64,000 nucleotides of DNA from Phytophthora quininea. Lineage: Eukaryota; Oomycota; Peronosporomycetes; Peronosporales; Peronosporaceae. Below the pieces are notes generated by a model that had not been told where the DNA came from, did not search any database, and worked only from the letters and a program-made list of their open reading frames with translations. Position 1 is the stretch's first letter. The number at the start of each line of letters is the position of its first letter. The translations under genes and the position numbers were made by a program. This document shows, in pieces, positions 14,016 through 24,188 of the stretch. Where the stretch lies: positions 62,001-126,000 of the forward strand of contig JAAVTG010000545.1 in the NCBI GenBank assembly GCA_011947345.1. Reading direction: 5' to 3'.

Positions 14016-14358
14016 TATCACAAGAAGCTCGCGTGAACTTGAGCAACGTGTGGGTGGCTATCCCGGTTGCTCACCAAGATGTCGACCAAATCCCGAAGCA
14101 CACCCCCAAGCACTACGAACTGAGTCCGCTGTTGGTGGGGAAGGGAAGAAAAAGGTAAAAGGAGGTCTAAAGACAACGTATGACTGGGTGCCGGCGCATC
14201 TCCTACAAAAAAGATGAGAGAAGCAACAGCATCTCGCCAAGGTCGACGGCCGGTAAGTCCATCAGTGGCAAGGACTATTCTGGTCCCTGATGAAGACACG
14301 ACAATGCAAACAGGCAAGGAGTAAAGTAAAGAGCAATGTTCAAGAAATCCCAATGCAA
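14016..14358. other. intergenic region between convergent genes
   Basis: This lies between the ends of the IQ-motif gene (+) and the APC transporter (-). It contains purine-rich stretches and no supported gene. Confidence 0.6.
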
Positions 14359-15922
14359 TCATGCCAAAGAACGTCGGTAGTGAAAGCGGTAACCAGCGTA
14401 CGCCAGTCCAGGGACGAAGAAACCCACCATGACAATGGCCGATACGAGACTAGAGAACGCGTAGAAGGTGATGTAGCCGAACATGAAGGCTGGCGGCACT
14501 GCGACAGCACAAAGGACTGGAACACCGCCGGGAACCTTGGTCGGTCGTGAGATATACGGCAATTCGCGCCGTAGCTGGATAATCGTGACGATAATTAGGA
14601 GCTGGACGCCAGAAGAGTAGGCGTTTGTCATTGGTAGCATGTCTTCGAAATCCAAACTCAGCAGCACAAGCATCGGCAGCAGCGTGAGCAAAGCCGAGTT
14701 CACTGGGCTCTCAAATCGTGTGCTGCGCTCGGAAAACACTTTGGGAACAAGTCCGTTCTCGGCCATTCCGCTGACCAGAAAGGTTTTGACGTGCACAGCC
14801 GCCATACAGGTGCCCGCAGTTCCGATGCATACGGCCACTTGGATCAGCACCTGCAGAAATCGTCCGCCGATGAAAACGCCAAGAACGGGAACGAGTTGCG
14901 ATCCAGCAACACCCATGGGAGCGCCTTGGTCATGAGACCGGCAGATATTGGCACTATGTAAGTGACGACCATGAGCCCAAACGTGATGACGATGGCGCGC
15001 AAGTAGGAGCCTGCTGGGTTTTTCACTTCGCCGCCGAAGACTGAGGCGTTGTTAATGCCCTTGAATTTGAAGTAAAGGGCGTTCAACAGAGTGACCCAGT
15101 GGATGTCGACGCTGCCGGAAGTTACCACGTCGCGTAGACTGTCATCATACTCGTCATGCTCTCGACGCACTTGTCCGAGATCACCGAGATCCTCGGCTTC
15201 AACAAGTGCCCAGACCGTGAAAATGGTGAAGAACAGAACGATGATCGTGGTCGCCACGATACTCAGGCGAGCCACCGTGATCGTCCCCATAAAAGTTGGG
15301 ATAGACAGCACAATGGCAATGGCTGCCTTGATCAAGTACTGGACAACGGGAGACTTGATTTCGACGCCGAAAAACCTTGTGAAAAGAGCGAGCAGCGTGC
15401 CAGGCACCAACGCTCCGCGCAGAATGCCTGCAATCCAGGACCAATAGCCGACTTGGAAGCCCCAGAACGGGCCGAAGGCGTGCAGCACCCAGATCGTGAA
15501 GCCACCGTCTTCTGGGAAAGCTGAACAAAGCTCGGCGACGATGTACGCGAACGGGAACCCGACGAATAGCGAGTACAGAAGAACCGCGAGAAGACCGACG
15601 AGAGGACCACCCGAAGAGATGATGACCTCGGAGCCGATGGGCCCGGCGCAGAGGTACACGTACAAGATGGACACAATGCCAAATACTTCGAGACGACGGT
15701 AGTTCACGAGACCACCTTGCCTTCGGTCGTAGAGACTCGGAGACGGCTCGATCGCATCAACTTTGTCCATTTCGCCAGCGTCACTGCAATGGTGAGAGAG
15801 CATTAGAGGCTCAAAAAGTATGAAACAAATGGATGTAGGTCTTACACGAATGGCCCCATGTAGTCTTCCCGACCGGTGAAGACAGTGATCTTTGTCGAGT
15901 CTTGGTCGTCGTCCCCAAGCAT
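14359..15922 (-). CDS. APC-superfamily amino acid/polyamine transporter
   Basis: This membrane protein has about 500 residues. Exon 1 (15922-15846) gives an acidic cytoplasmic start (MLGDDDQDSTKITVF). A 62-bp GT-AG intron (15784-15845) follows, then the hydrophobic body. Early membrane segments include the APC loop GPIGSEVIISSGGPLVG, the region AELCSAFPEDGGFTIWVLHA, and the later motif INNASVFGGEVKNPAGSYLR. This pattern resembles plant and protist polyamine/L-type amino acid carriers of the APC family. About 11-12 hydrophobic segments are visible. One frameshift near 14918, at a three-base C run on the coding strand, joins the two long open parts; homology is continuous across it. It is convergent with the IQ gene and divergent from the START/FYVE-like gene at 16591. 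The substrate cannot be told from sequence. The upstream ATG is inferred from splicing. Confidence 0.8.
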
Positions 15923-16590
15923 GGGGAAGGTACGGTCGACGCTCTGTCGAAGAATGACAAGAAACTTCGCGTCTGATGCCAAATCTCCAGCCGCATCTCT
16001 CTGCTCTTCAAGGCAGAGGTCACACAGTCTCAATGAAATGAGCCGTGCAATCACGACGGCCGACGGCCGGCTGGTGAGTTCTAGCATAGGGTGGTGTCGA
16101 CAGCGAACGCATGCACATTGTTTAGGACTGGGAGACTCGCTTTCAGTTGCTATTTTGCCACCTGGTTGCCATGTCGACTTTTTTGCGAACGGAAGTGGCC
16201 GACCACCGCGCTGCATTATTGTAACTATTTTGCCATTTTGCCACAGATTTTGAGTTTGAGTTTGAAAACATGACGTGCATGCTTTGAAGAGATCGACAAA
16301 GGAGACCGCTGACAGTTTGAAGCAGCTGGTAGTGCTGATCGGTGTGAGTTCTTACCTGATGAGTCAAGGCGCCATTTGGCAGCATTTTGGCAGGCTTTTG
16401 CAAGTCACCTGGTGGTTCTGAGCGCATAGCAAGCTCAATCTGAGCACTGACCGCCAGTTGCGTCGCTGAATTCCGCAGAGAGATCACAGCTTGAGGACTC
16501 GAGTCAGCAGATGTCGGGTTGCAGTCTTCACCGCCGTCAAGTTGGATTTGTCCTCATTCCGGTTTCCACTCCAGTCTGATCATTTCAACG
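15923..16590. other. shared upstream region of a divergent gene pair
   Basis: This is about 670 bp between the APC transporter (-) and the second START/FYVE-like gene (+). It has several copies of short TTTTGCCA/TTGGCA-type words (around 16150-16250 and 16370-16400) but no supported gene. It presumably contains both promoters; no core element is clear enough to call. Confidence 0.5.
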
Positions 16591-17957
16591 ATGGCAGCGT
16601 CAATACGTCAGGACCACCAGTTCCCTGCACCAGAGGCAACTCGACGAGCTACTGCTCCAGACCAACTGCAAGACATGCTGCACGAAGCAATGCACGCTCC
16701 TTCCCTGGTGGAAGCGCCAAAGACGGCGCCGATGATCCCCATCTCGGAAGGCGAGACCCAAGCGTTCAAGCACTTAGCGCACAGCATCGTGTCCCGCACG
16801 CTGGCCCATGAATCCGAGTACCACCGCATGAAGCGGCCTGAGCTGAATCAGCAAGACTGGAAGCTGCTCAAGCGCCATAACGACCTCAGCATCTACAGGC
16901 GCAGAATGCCAAAGCAAGTCGCTCAAGCAGAGCAGACTCGAGTCCCTGCAAAGAACAAAAGACCGATGGTTATCTGTGTTGGGTCTATAGCAGGAGAGAT
17001 AGAAGAGATTCTTTACGGCGTCAATTCCAAGAACCGAGAGGAAATGCAAGCGACCATGGCTCACATGAGTAAGGGCCACATGGATTGCGCTCTGCTCGCC
17101 AGTTGGAAGGTGGATCGAACGCCGACCCGTACCGACAACTCGCCTTGAAGTGGCTGCTGTCCGACACTGTGGGAGACGCTCGACTGGTGAACCACCGAGA
17201 CCTGTGCGTGATCGAGTCCATGGGCTTTGGCACGGACGCTCATGGTGAGCGATACGGCTACTTTTTGATTCAAAGTGTCGACTTTGCCGGGTGCCGCCCC
17301 CGCGGAAGGCGGCGATACTGTTCGAGCCAACATGATGATGTGTTGTATCTATCGCCAAGTGCCGGCCACCCCCATCGTGGATGTCGTCAAGGGCATGTTT
17401 GACTTGGGCGGTGACATCCCGGCCTTCCTCATGTGGAACGCGTCTACCTCGTTGATGCTTTCCATCTTGGGGGCAATGGACAGTGCTGAAGCTAAGCGGC
17501 TTACGCTGTTGGCGTTGCAACGAGCTGAGAATTCGGTATCGTCCTCGATCGCTGACCTCTCGGGTTTGGACTTGGAGGAATTTGATCTCACGACAGACTC
17601 GGCGCCATCTGGGTACTCAACTCTGCCTCGAGTTTATCGGCAGAAGCGAGCGCTGCCATCGCTGCGGTACCGCCGGCGCTGGCCCGAATGTTGACGAAGG
17701 GCCATCGGAAATCTCGATCAAGCGACAATCGGCGGCCGAACCTTGCTGCGTGTGCTCGAAAAAGCCTGCTGCTTCGATCGTGGGTGCCACACATCGCACA
17801 TGCGGGTTTGCTTCCGTGGGGTGTGCAGCAAGTGCCACGTGAAGCGAAACTGCTCTCTCGACCCCAGCCAGTTTTGGTTGCGTGCTGCAAGTCGTGTCTG
17901 CTGGAATCCAAGCTGCTGAACGTGGATCCCCGTGACGCGTGCCCCATTTTGCCATGA
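16591..17957 (+). CDS. second START-like / FYVE-like protein, multiply frameshifted
   Basis: This is related to the gene at 792 by order and motifs. A START-like part includes DWKLLKRHNDLSIYRRR, MVICVGSIAGEIEEILYGV and YGYFLIQSVDFAG, followed by MMMCCIYRQVPATPIVDVVK. A C-terminal Cys-rich FYVE-like finger starts at CCVCSKKP and ends near ACCKSC. The reading frame changes near 17105, 17292, 17640 and again inside the finger near 17810-17870. The family pattern carries on through each break in another frame, so either the sequence has several single-base errors or the gene is decaying. It starts at the ATG at 16591, which follows a long open lead-in. It lies head to head with the APC transporter. 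Function by analogy is membrane lipid recognition; only family membership is supported. Confidence 0.6.
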
Positions 17958-18275
17958 TCGCACGAACCATTGTCGATCTCGTTTGCTTTTTGTCTTTTGT
18001 GTCTGTAAAGTTAGCCAATAAAGCCATTGTCAAGAATCTCTTTTGAAGGCGCTGCTCGCTCTCGCTGATGACAATTGAAAATCAAAAGATTGTGTCGGTG
18101 CATACAAGCCTGCCGAGCAATCCACGATAGCGTGAAGGTGCTTCCACTCGATCATCATTTTTCTGCATTATATTGATGAATCATCCATCGTTTAGTCATC
18201 AAACTGCCGATTCCGGACTCCAGCACCAAGTTCATCTTCCATTTGCCGACCTGTTCCACCTGCTCAAGATCAGCG
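17958..18275. other. intergenic region upstream of the effector relic
   Basis: No gene is seen. The sequence is AT-rich compared with its neighbours around 18140-18200, as expected for flanks and promoters of effector genes. Confidence 0.5.
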
Positions 18276-18814
18276 ATGCGTTTGGGATACTTCGTGTTTG
18301 CTTCAGTGATCTCGGTCCTCTTGAGCTGCAAAACTGCATGGGCGATCGATGAATTCAACCAAACCAAGCTGAAGTTTACTCATTGCTGTGTTAAGACCAC
18401 GGTGAAGAGGTACTTGCGGAGCAGAGAGACCATCGAGGATAACTCCACCGCCGAAGAGAGGGGATGGGAAAAGTTGTGGCCGCGGTGCAGAACTACCAAA
18501 GGAGAGCCAAGGTCAAGGACCCCATGATGTTGAGATACCTCGAGATACCTAGACGACTTTGAGTACTGGTTCAAGCAGAACAAGACGCCGGACGACATTT
18601 GGAAGGGATTGGATCTCGACACACTCGCGTTGACCTTGAAGCGTGAAGGGGTCAACGTGGCCGAGAAACTGAAAGCTAGTTTGAACTGTACAAGCAATTC
18701 TACGGGATCATGAATGGCCTGCAGGCAAAAAGGGCGAGGCTCCAACTATTCATCGCGTGGCAATTCACTCTACTCTCGTTGCTGTGGTTTGTTAGTTTGA
18801 CTTCTTCATGGTGA
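18276..18814 (+). pseudogene. RXLR-dEER effector relic with WY-type C-terminus
   Basis: The ATG at 18276 opens a secretory signal peptide of about 23 residues (basic start, hydrophobic core, AWA end). An RYLR motif follows at residues 45-48 and an acidic stretch ending in EER near residues 60-62, the classic arrangement for oomycete host-translocated effectors. The first frame stops at 18527. Further on, other frames encode a WY/L-type module (Trp and Tyr around 18550, then a TPDD-IWKGL-like turn). The frame breaks near 18470 (G run), again at a 10-bp tandem duplication at about 18530-18550, and near 18680. The duplication is a real sequence change rather than a run-length miscount, so this copy is probably inactive. 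The last frame ends at 18814 and overlaps the SWEET gene end by about 23 bp; the true end is uncertain. The host target is unknown. Confidence 0.72.
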
Positions 18815-19600
18815 CCTTGTCCACCTTGCAGCGGCTCTTTTCCTCGCTGGATATGAACATCAACAACCGCATGGAACGTGTGCAGACTGCCGTACGAGTG
18901 CGAGGGCTTAACCACAGTGACAGATGCCTCCAATGCCGCAGCAGCCTGAATCTCCATCTCCTCCGTATTGCAGTTGAGGAAGTAAAGCACCACCTGCACT
19001 GCACTGAGCATCGACCCAATTGCATTTGGGGTGAACACAAAGTAGTCGCCCTCAGTGGCTAGGCTAACAGTGCACAGCGAGATTGGCAGTGACGCCGCCA
19101 ATTTGGTCATCACTACGCGTTTTACTGTGTCCAGCGGTGCCGCGTACATGCAGAGACGCAGAGGAAGCCCAGCGTCGTCACCACTTGGTCGCGCGTCTGG
19201 TGCGTTAGACCTTGGAAGCATCCATGTAGAACAAGGCCCCAATCAAGATACTGCCAGCCTTGAGAAGCAGTCGACGCACAGCCAACCGGTCCGGACTCCA
19301 TCGGTAGTAGACGGCGATGAACCCTGCGCAAGTGTTTTGACCCATGGAGCAGGTGACAAACAGAGGCAAGAGTTGCCCCGTCAGGAATGCATACATGGTC
19401 CAGAGGAAGGACGAGCACAAGAGCATGACGACCGGCAGCATTGTCAACGGGCCCGGAGCGCACTGGCGGTGGATGCGGGCGAACTCTGGCCACGGCGACA
19501 AGTCGAGCAGCACCGAGGAGGAGGATCGCCAAATGAGCTCGCGACTGCGATGGCCTGCAGCACGACCGTGGAGAGGCTGTGGGCGCGTGGTTGCAGTCAT
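18792..19600 (-). CDS. SWEET (MtN3/saliva) sugar transporter, frameshifted
   Basis: This is about 270 residues, the usual SWEET size. The first MtN3 repeat is visible as SPWPEFARIHRQ, then a hydrophobic stretch with MLPVVMLLCSSFLWTMYAFL and CSMGQNTCAGF. The second repeat has YAAPLDTVKRVVMTK, LPISLCTVSLATEGDYF and FTPNAIGSMLSAVQVVLYFL, the conserved pattern of the second bundle. SWEETs are bidirectional facilitators for sugars at the plasma membrane or organelles. The coding frame changes near 19575, 19530, 19215 and 19150, and probably once more near the C-terminus (about 18890). The conserved pattern continues through each break. The start is the ATG at 19600, about 160 bp from the LTV1 start on the other strand. 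It is convergent with the effector relic. Confidence 0.68.
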
Positions 19601-19759
19601 GCCGCCGGCGCCACTCGATGCGTGGACGAACGCAGTCGTCAGTGTCGGCAGGCGGCTGGAGTTGCCTTTCAACGCCTTTTCGTAGCCATATCCCAAACGA
19701 GGGTCTATATTCTCTGCCTTCCATCGCCCGTCGCCAGTCACTTTATCAGATTGACCACC

Positions 19760-21468
19760 ATGGCATGTGCTTCCGCTTCTCTCTGTCTCAGCGTTCTGAC
19801 CGCGCATCTAACGCTGCTGCTGCTTCCCACAGGGCCGCAAGAAGCAGTTCATCAACAAGAAGACGGCGCAGCACTTCCACGTGGTGCACCGCAGCCAGCG
19901 CGACCCCAAGGCCAACGACCCTGAGGCCTCCAAGTACGTGCTGCTGTCAGCCTCCCAGCAGGGTGTGGAGCTACGATCGGACTCGGAGGAGGAAGAATAC
20001 GGACGACTCGGACGACGACTCGGACGACGACATGCCCGACCTGATCGACACCCCGTCGCCAAAGCTGCGAAGCCCAAGACCAAGACCAAAGCCAAGGCCT
20101 TCCCTGTGCGCAAAGTGCGCTTCGGCGGTGTGGAGGCCGAGGACCTTATCGACGAGAACGGTCTGCCGCGAGACGGCTACGACTACTCGCAGCACATGAA
20201 AGAGATGGGGCAGGGCAAATTTTACTCGGCCACCTCTCGCTTCGACGCGTCGGAAGAGAGTCGTGCGCTCTCGAAGCGCGTCGACTTGCCTGAGGACGCC
20301 CTGCCCAGCGGCGAAGAGCAAGACCGTCTATTGGATGCCATCACGCTGACCACGGACGTCATGGACGAGGACTTGCGAGAGGCGCTGGTGAACGACGAGG
20401 CCTTCGAGCAGTTGGACGACAATTTCGTGCTGCAGGCTGCCGAGGAGACGGAGGAGGGCCAACGCTGACGACTTTGACTACGACGCGCACATTGCCAAGC
20501 TCATGGAAGCAGCCAGTGGCGTGCCGAAGCACCGCGGCAATCTGACGGACAGCGAAGACGACGAGTTTAGCGACGACGAGGAGGAGTTTAGCGATGTTGA
20601 AGGGAGTGTGGGGAAAATGCGCCAGTACAGACGGACAAGGAGCGGGACGACGCGCAAAAAGCTCTGGACGAGTTGTTTGAAAAGACTCTGGCGGAGGAAT
20701 ACGACGACGAGCAGCTGGGCGAGCTGGAGGACGACGACCCAGAGACTCGCGGCGAGAAGACGCTGGATGGAGCTCTCCTGCAGGAAGTGATGGACGACTA
20801 TGCCTTTGTGCAGCAGGAGTTGGCCGACGCGGAAGGAAAGCTGGGCAACCCGTTGAGAACAGGCAACAGGCTCCAGCAGGTGCTGGAAGAGTGTGAAGCA
20901 GAGCGTCGCGCGTATGAGGAGGACGAAAACGCGACGACCGAGGAGGAGGAGGAGCCGGAGACGGCTGCTGCTCGTGCTGAGCGAGAAGAGGAGGAGCTGC
21001 AGGCGCTGTACAAGAGGAACAAGTACCTGCAGAGACAGGAGCGCGAGCAATGGGACTGCGAGACCATTGTGAGCACCTACTCGACGCTCGACAACCACCC
21101 GACGGTGCTGCGGGAGGAACCACTACGACGCAAGAAGAAGAAACAGCACGTTGCTGCGAGTACGATGACTACTGAAGACGTGCGCAACCAGAAGGTGACG
21201 CTGTCGAGGAAGACTGGCATGCCGCTGGGCGTGTTCGAGACTGAGGCGCCTGCGAAGAGCAAGACGCTCAAGCCGCATAAGGAGCACGCGGAGAAGAAGC
21301 GGCAAAAGGGCGAGACGAAGGAGGAGAAGCGCGCGCAAGGCTGCTGTAAAAATGGAGAAGATGGCTCGGCGCGCAGAGAAGAAGGAGACCAAGCTGGCGT
21401 TCAAGGAGGAGGAGGCCCGCCAGTCCGCGCAGACCGAGGGCGGCCGCGTGTCCGTCTTCAAGTACTAA
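19760..21468 (+). CDS. LTV1: LTV1 ribosome biogenesis factor
   Basis: The signature N-terminus (GRKKQFINKKTAQHFHVVHR, then SQRDP) and C-terminus (DCETIVSTYSTLDNHP; LSRKTGMPLGVF) are those of LTV1, the factor escorting 40S pre-ribosomal particles from nucleus to cytoplasm and controlling Rps3/Rps20 placement. The length is about 545 residues, somewhat longer than yeast or human. Exon 2 begins at 19833 after a CAG acceptor and starts with Gly in phase 0, so the best start is an ATG at 19760-19762 in a strong ACCACC context, followed directly by a GC-type donor (GCATGT). The middle is acidic (DE- and DDS-rich) with Lys-rich patches. The frame shifts near 20000, 20050, 20462, 20640 and 21340, with conserved text continuing in another frame each time. 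It is divergent from the SWEET gene. Confidence 0.85.
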
Positions 21469-21822
21469 ACGCCAAGTAATTTTATGCCCCCAGTACATGT
21501 GCAACGCGTCCGACACGCTGAGACGAGGCGGAGTCGGATTGGATTGAAGTTGGCTTTAACTTCAAGAGATACAGCTTGTTAAACCGATCTTGAGTTTAAC
21601 AGATCTTGAGCGGGTATTGTATTTCGCTGCGCTGTCAGCTGTAGTTGTCTTGAGGTGCTGCACGAGCACGGCGCTGACAAACCACGTCTGTTGAAGCAAC
21701 GAGCTAGCCGTTGGTTGCTGGATGTTGGCCGTTTCACCAGTCAGCATGACGTGGCCTGCCGAGACTGGTGACGCGAAGTCACCATTTTGCTCTAGACGCA
21801 GCTCCAGGGCAATGAAATGCAC

Positions 21823-21869
21823 GGCAAGACAAGGCAAGGGCAAGACAAGGCAAGGAGCAAGGACAAGGC
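21823..21869. repeat. purine-rich simple repeat (GGCAAGACAA-type)
   Basis: Repeated GGCAAG/ACAAGG words run through this stretch. The complement, CCTTGCCTTG, recurs at 32,908-32,945 upstream of the flippase gene. Confidence 0.7.
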
Positions 21870-21935
21870 TGGTCGAAGCGGCGCCATGTTTTCGAACCCG
21901 CGTCATTTCTATTCGCCTGATTTGAACATACACTT

Positions 21936-21965
21936 TTTGCAGGGACCTTGTTTGCAGGGACCTTG
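21936..21965. repeat. perfect 15-bp tandem duplication
   Basis: TTTGCAGGGACCTTG occurs twice in direct succession (21936-21950 and 21951-21965). Confidence 0.9.
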
Positions 21966-22707
21966 ACTCGCTGCGCGCTTGTTTGCCCGAGGCAGCAAGC
22001 GCTCAACGCCTGTGTGATCCAGCGCCGGTCGCGGGGGCCGGTCGGTGCCAGAGCTCTCCATCACACAGCAAGCAGCCACGACGCTGGTGGATCTCTCGCG
22101 AGGATTCACACGTAAAAAATGTCGGCAAATATTGGCAAAATGATTCGCAAACCGTAGCCATCTGGCGCAACAGAGGGTGGAAGATGCACGCAAATCGCCA
22201 AGTGCCAGCGGTGGCAAGCTGTGGCAAGGCACTTGTGCGCCCTTCACTCAGCGCGCTAGTCCGACGACGGGCATTCCCAGCGCGCGCCAAGCTGCAGAGG
22301 CCTGTTTCAATCCATCAGTTTGTCAGTCGCAAAACGCCAGTCAAATCAGAATTTGGAGATCCTGTATCACGAAATGTTGATAATGGCGTTTTCTGATGGT
22401 GAGATATATTGCCGTTTATGTGTGACTCTATATAACAATCTCCTCAACATCCGATTAGTTGGTTTTGCAAGTTTTGCAGGGAGTGACGGTCGGCTGGCCG
22501 CAGAGTGAAGGTGCTCCTCTTTTGGCCAATCCGACGGCGCATGTCCCAGACCTTGAAGATGGGCCATTAGACTTGCTGTTTGTATGCGCGGAGCCATCGC
22601 AGCTGGCTCGCAACTGGGTGCCAAAATTCGGCCGCAGTATACAAAAGCCCAGTCGAAGCGAGCGAGCGCCTGGAAACACAAGCAAGAGCAGCTACAGACC
22701 GCGAGCC

Positions 22708-23821
22708 ATGACGGAGACGCACGCGACGTCCCTCACCCCCACCGCAGCAACAGGAACCTCCGCGGGCAACCGCCGCCCGCGCGCGCAGAGCCTGCAGCAC
22801 TTTGACAGCAAGAGCGGCGCCGGCGGCATCCGCGCGAGTGCTGCAGCTCGGGCTCGTTCGTGAGCAAGCTGTACCGCATGGTGGACACGGAGCCCTCGTC
22901 CATCGTGTCGTGGTGCCGCGGCGGCACGGCCTTCTGCATCGTGGACTCGAAGCTCATGGCCGAGCACTGCCTGCCCAAGTACTTTCGCCACCGGCGCTTC
23001 TCGAGCCTCATCCGGCAGCTCAACTTCTACAGCTTTTACCGCGTGCAGGAGGGACAGCTCACCATCTACCAGCACTCGTTCTTCCGTAAGGGCAGGCCGG
23101 ACCTGCTCGTGCACATCAAGCGCCGCGGTGCCGGCAAGGCCAAGGACCCGTGGTTCGACCCGCTGGCCACCAGCGCCCCCAAGCCCACAGACAGCAACGC
23201 GGCCAGCGGCCTGCAGACCCCACACTGGCCCCGATCAGTGGCATCGCCTGCTACTCGCCCATGGCCAAGCCCATCTCGCTGGACAACATGTCGCCGGCGC
23301 TCAAGCCTGCGATGATCCAGAACAGCCCGCCCTCCGTGGACTTGGGCGGCTCGTTTCTCAGCGAGGGGCTGATCAAGAAGGACATGGACCACGCCTACCC
23401 ACTGGCGTCGGCCGCCAACATGCGCAACGAGCTGCTCTACGGGAACGACCTGCTGGACTCGAGCTTCTCGCTGTCCAAGTCCAGCACCCTCTCGACGCCT
23501 CTGGACATTGACATCCAGGACTTTTTCACAGATGACTGCAGCGTGACGCCGGACCAGCTCGACGACCGCTGCACGAGCAGCAGCAGCAGCAGTAGCAACC
23601 TAAAGTGCGCCATGGTATCACGAGACTGCCTCAAGTTTGACGACGCACAAAGCCTGGAGCCGTCCCCTATCCTGGCCAGCCAAGAAGCCTCGGACTCGGC
23701 CAGCTTCGAGAACGAGGTGCTCATGGACCTGGCCAATGTGGAGCCCGGCACGTGGGAGGTGCCGTTGTCACCGCTGAACGACGAGGAGGATATGATGCCG
23801 TGGTTGGACCTGTGCTTCTAG
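22708..23821 (+). CDS. heat-shock-factor type transcription factor
   Basis: This encodes about 370 residues. The HSF DNA-binding domain is clear: FVSKLYRMVDTE, SIVSWCRGGTAFCIVDSKLM, LPKYFRHRRFSSLIRQLNFY and a Phe/Tyr-rich wing (SFYRVQEGQ, then HSFFRKGRPDLL), a winged helix recognising nGAAn-type elements. The rest is Ser/Asp-rich, with a poly-Ser run (AGC repeats near 23580) and an acidic C-terminus (EEDMMPWLDLCF), as in activation domains. I see no long heptad trimerisation region after the DNA-binding domain, so it could be one of the shorter oomycete HSF-like proteins. The frame shifts just before the DNA-binding domain (about 22850) and again near 23215. The start is the ATG at 22708. It is convergent with the deacetylase gene. 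Confidence 0.83.
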
Positions 23822-24188
23822 AGTGCATGCGTGGAGTTCTCTTTTGACCCCCTCGATAGACGACTGTGACGTGAAGCTGCGGTGATATTTAAAAGCCATC
23901 CGCGAGGCTCGCTCTGACTGTCCTCCCGTCCCCCTCCCCGTTCCCCCTCCCCGATTCAAGTCCCCCAAGTTTATTCATCATCGTTCCACACAATGACTCC
24001 AGTGTCGTAGGAAGAAAGAATTAAGTTAGTTATTAAGCGAGCGGATAGGATGTAGTTGTAAAGTAGGATTAGCATGATAGGCGGTAGGCAGCAACAGAGC
24101 TAGCGGAGCAAACGAACGAACACGATGACATTGAAAAAGAGCTCTTGTTGAAGTTAAAGTCAACTTCGCTCCACATGCTACGCCAATT
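23822..24188. other. intergenic region between convergent genes
   Basis: These are the 3' flanks of the HSF-type gene (+) and the deacetylase (-). A C-rich CCCCTCCCC stretch lies near 23930-23955. No gene is seen. Confidence 0.6.

Larger units (their letters stand above)
21469..22707. other. long intergenic region before the HSF gene
   Basis: I see no supported gene in these 1.24 kb. The region holds a purine-rich AAGGC/AAGAC simple repeat and a 15-bp tandem duplication (listed separately). It presumably includes the promoter of the HSF-type gene. Confidence 0.55.

Noticed and set aside
20359..21123. 254-residue minus-strand Ser/Pro/Arg-rich frame
   Set aside because: It is antisense to the Glu/Asp-rich middle of LTV1, where acidic codons give long antisense open frames.
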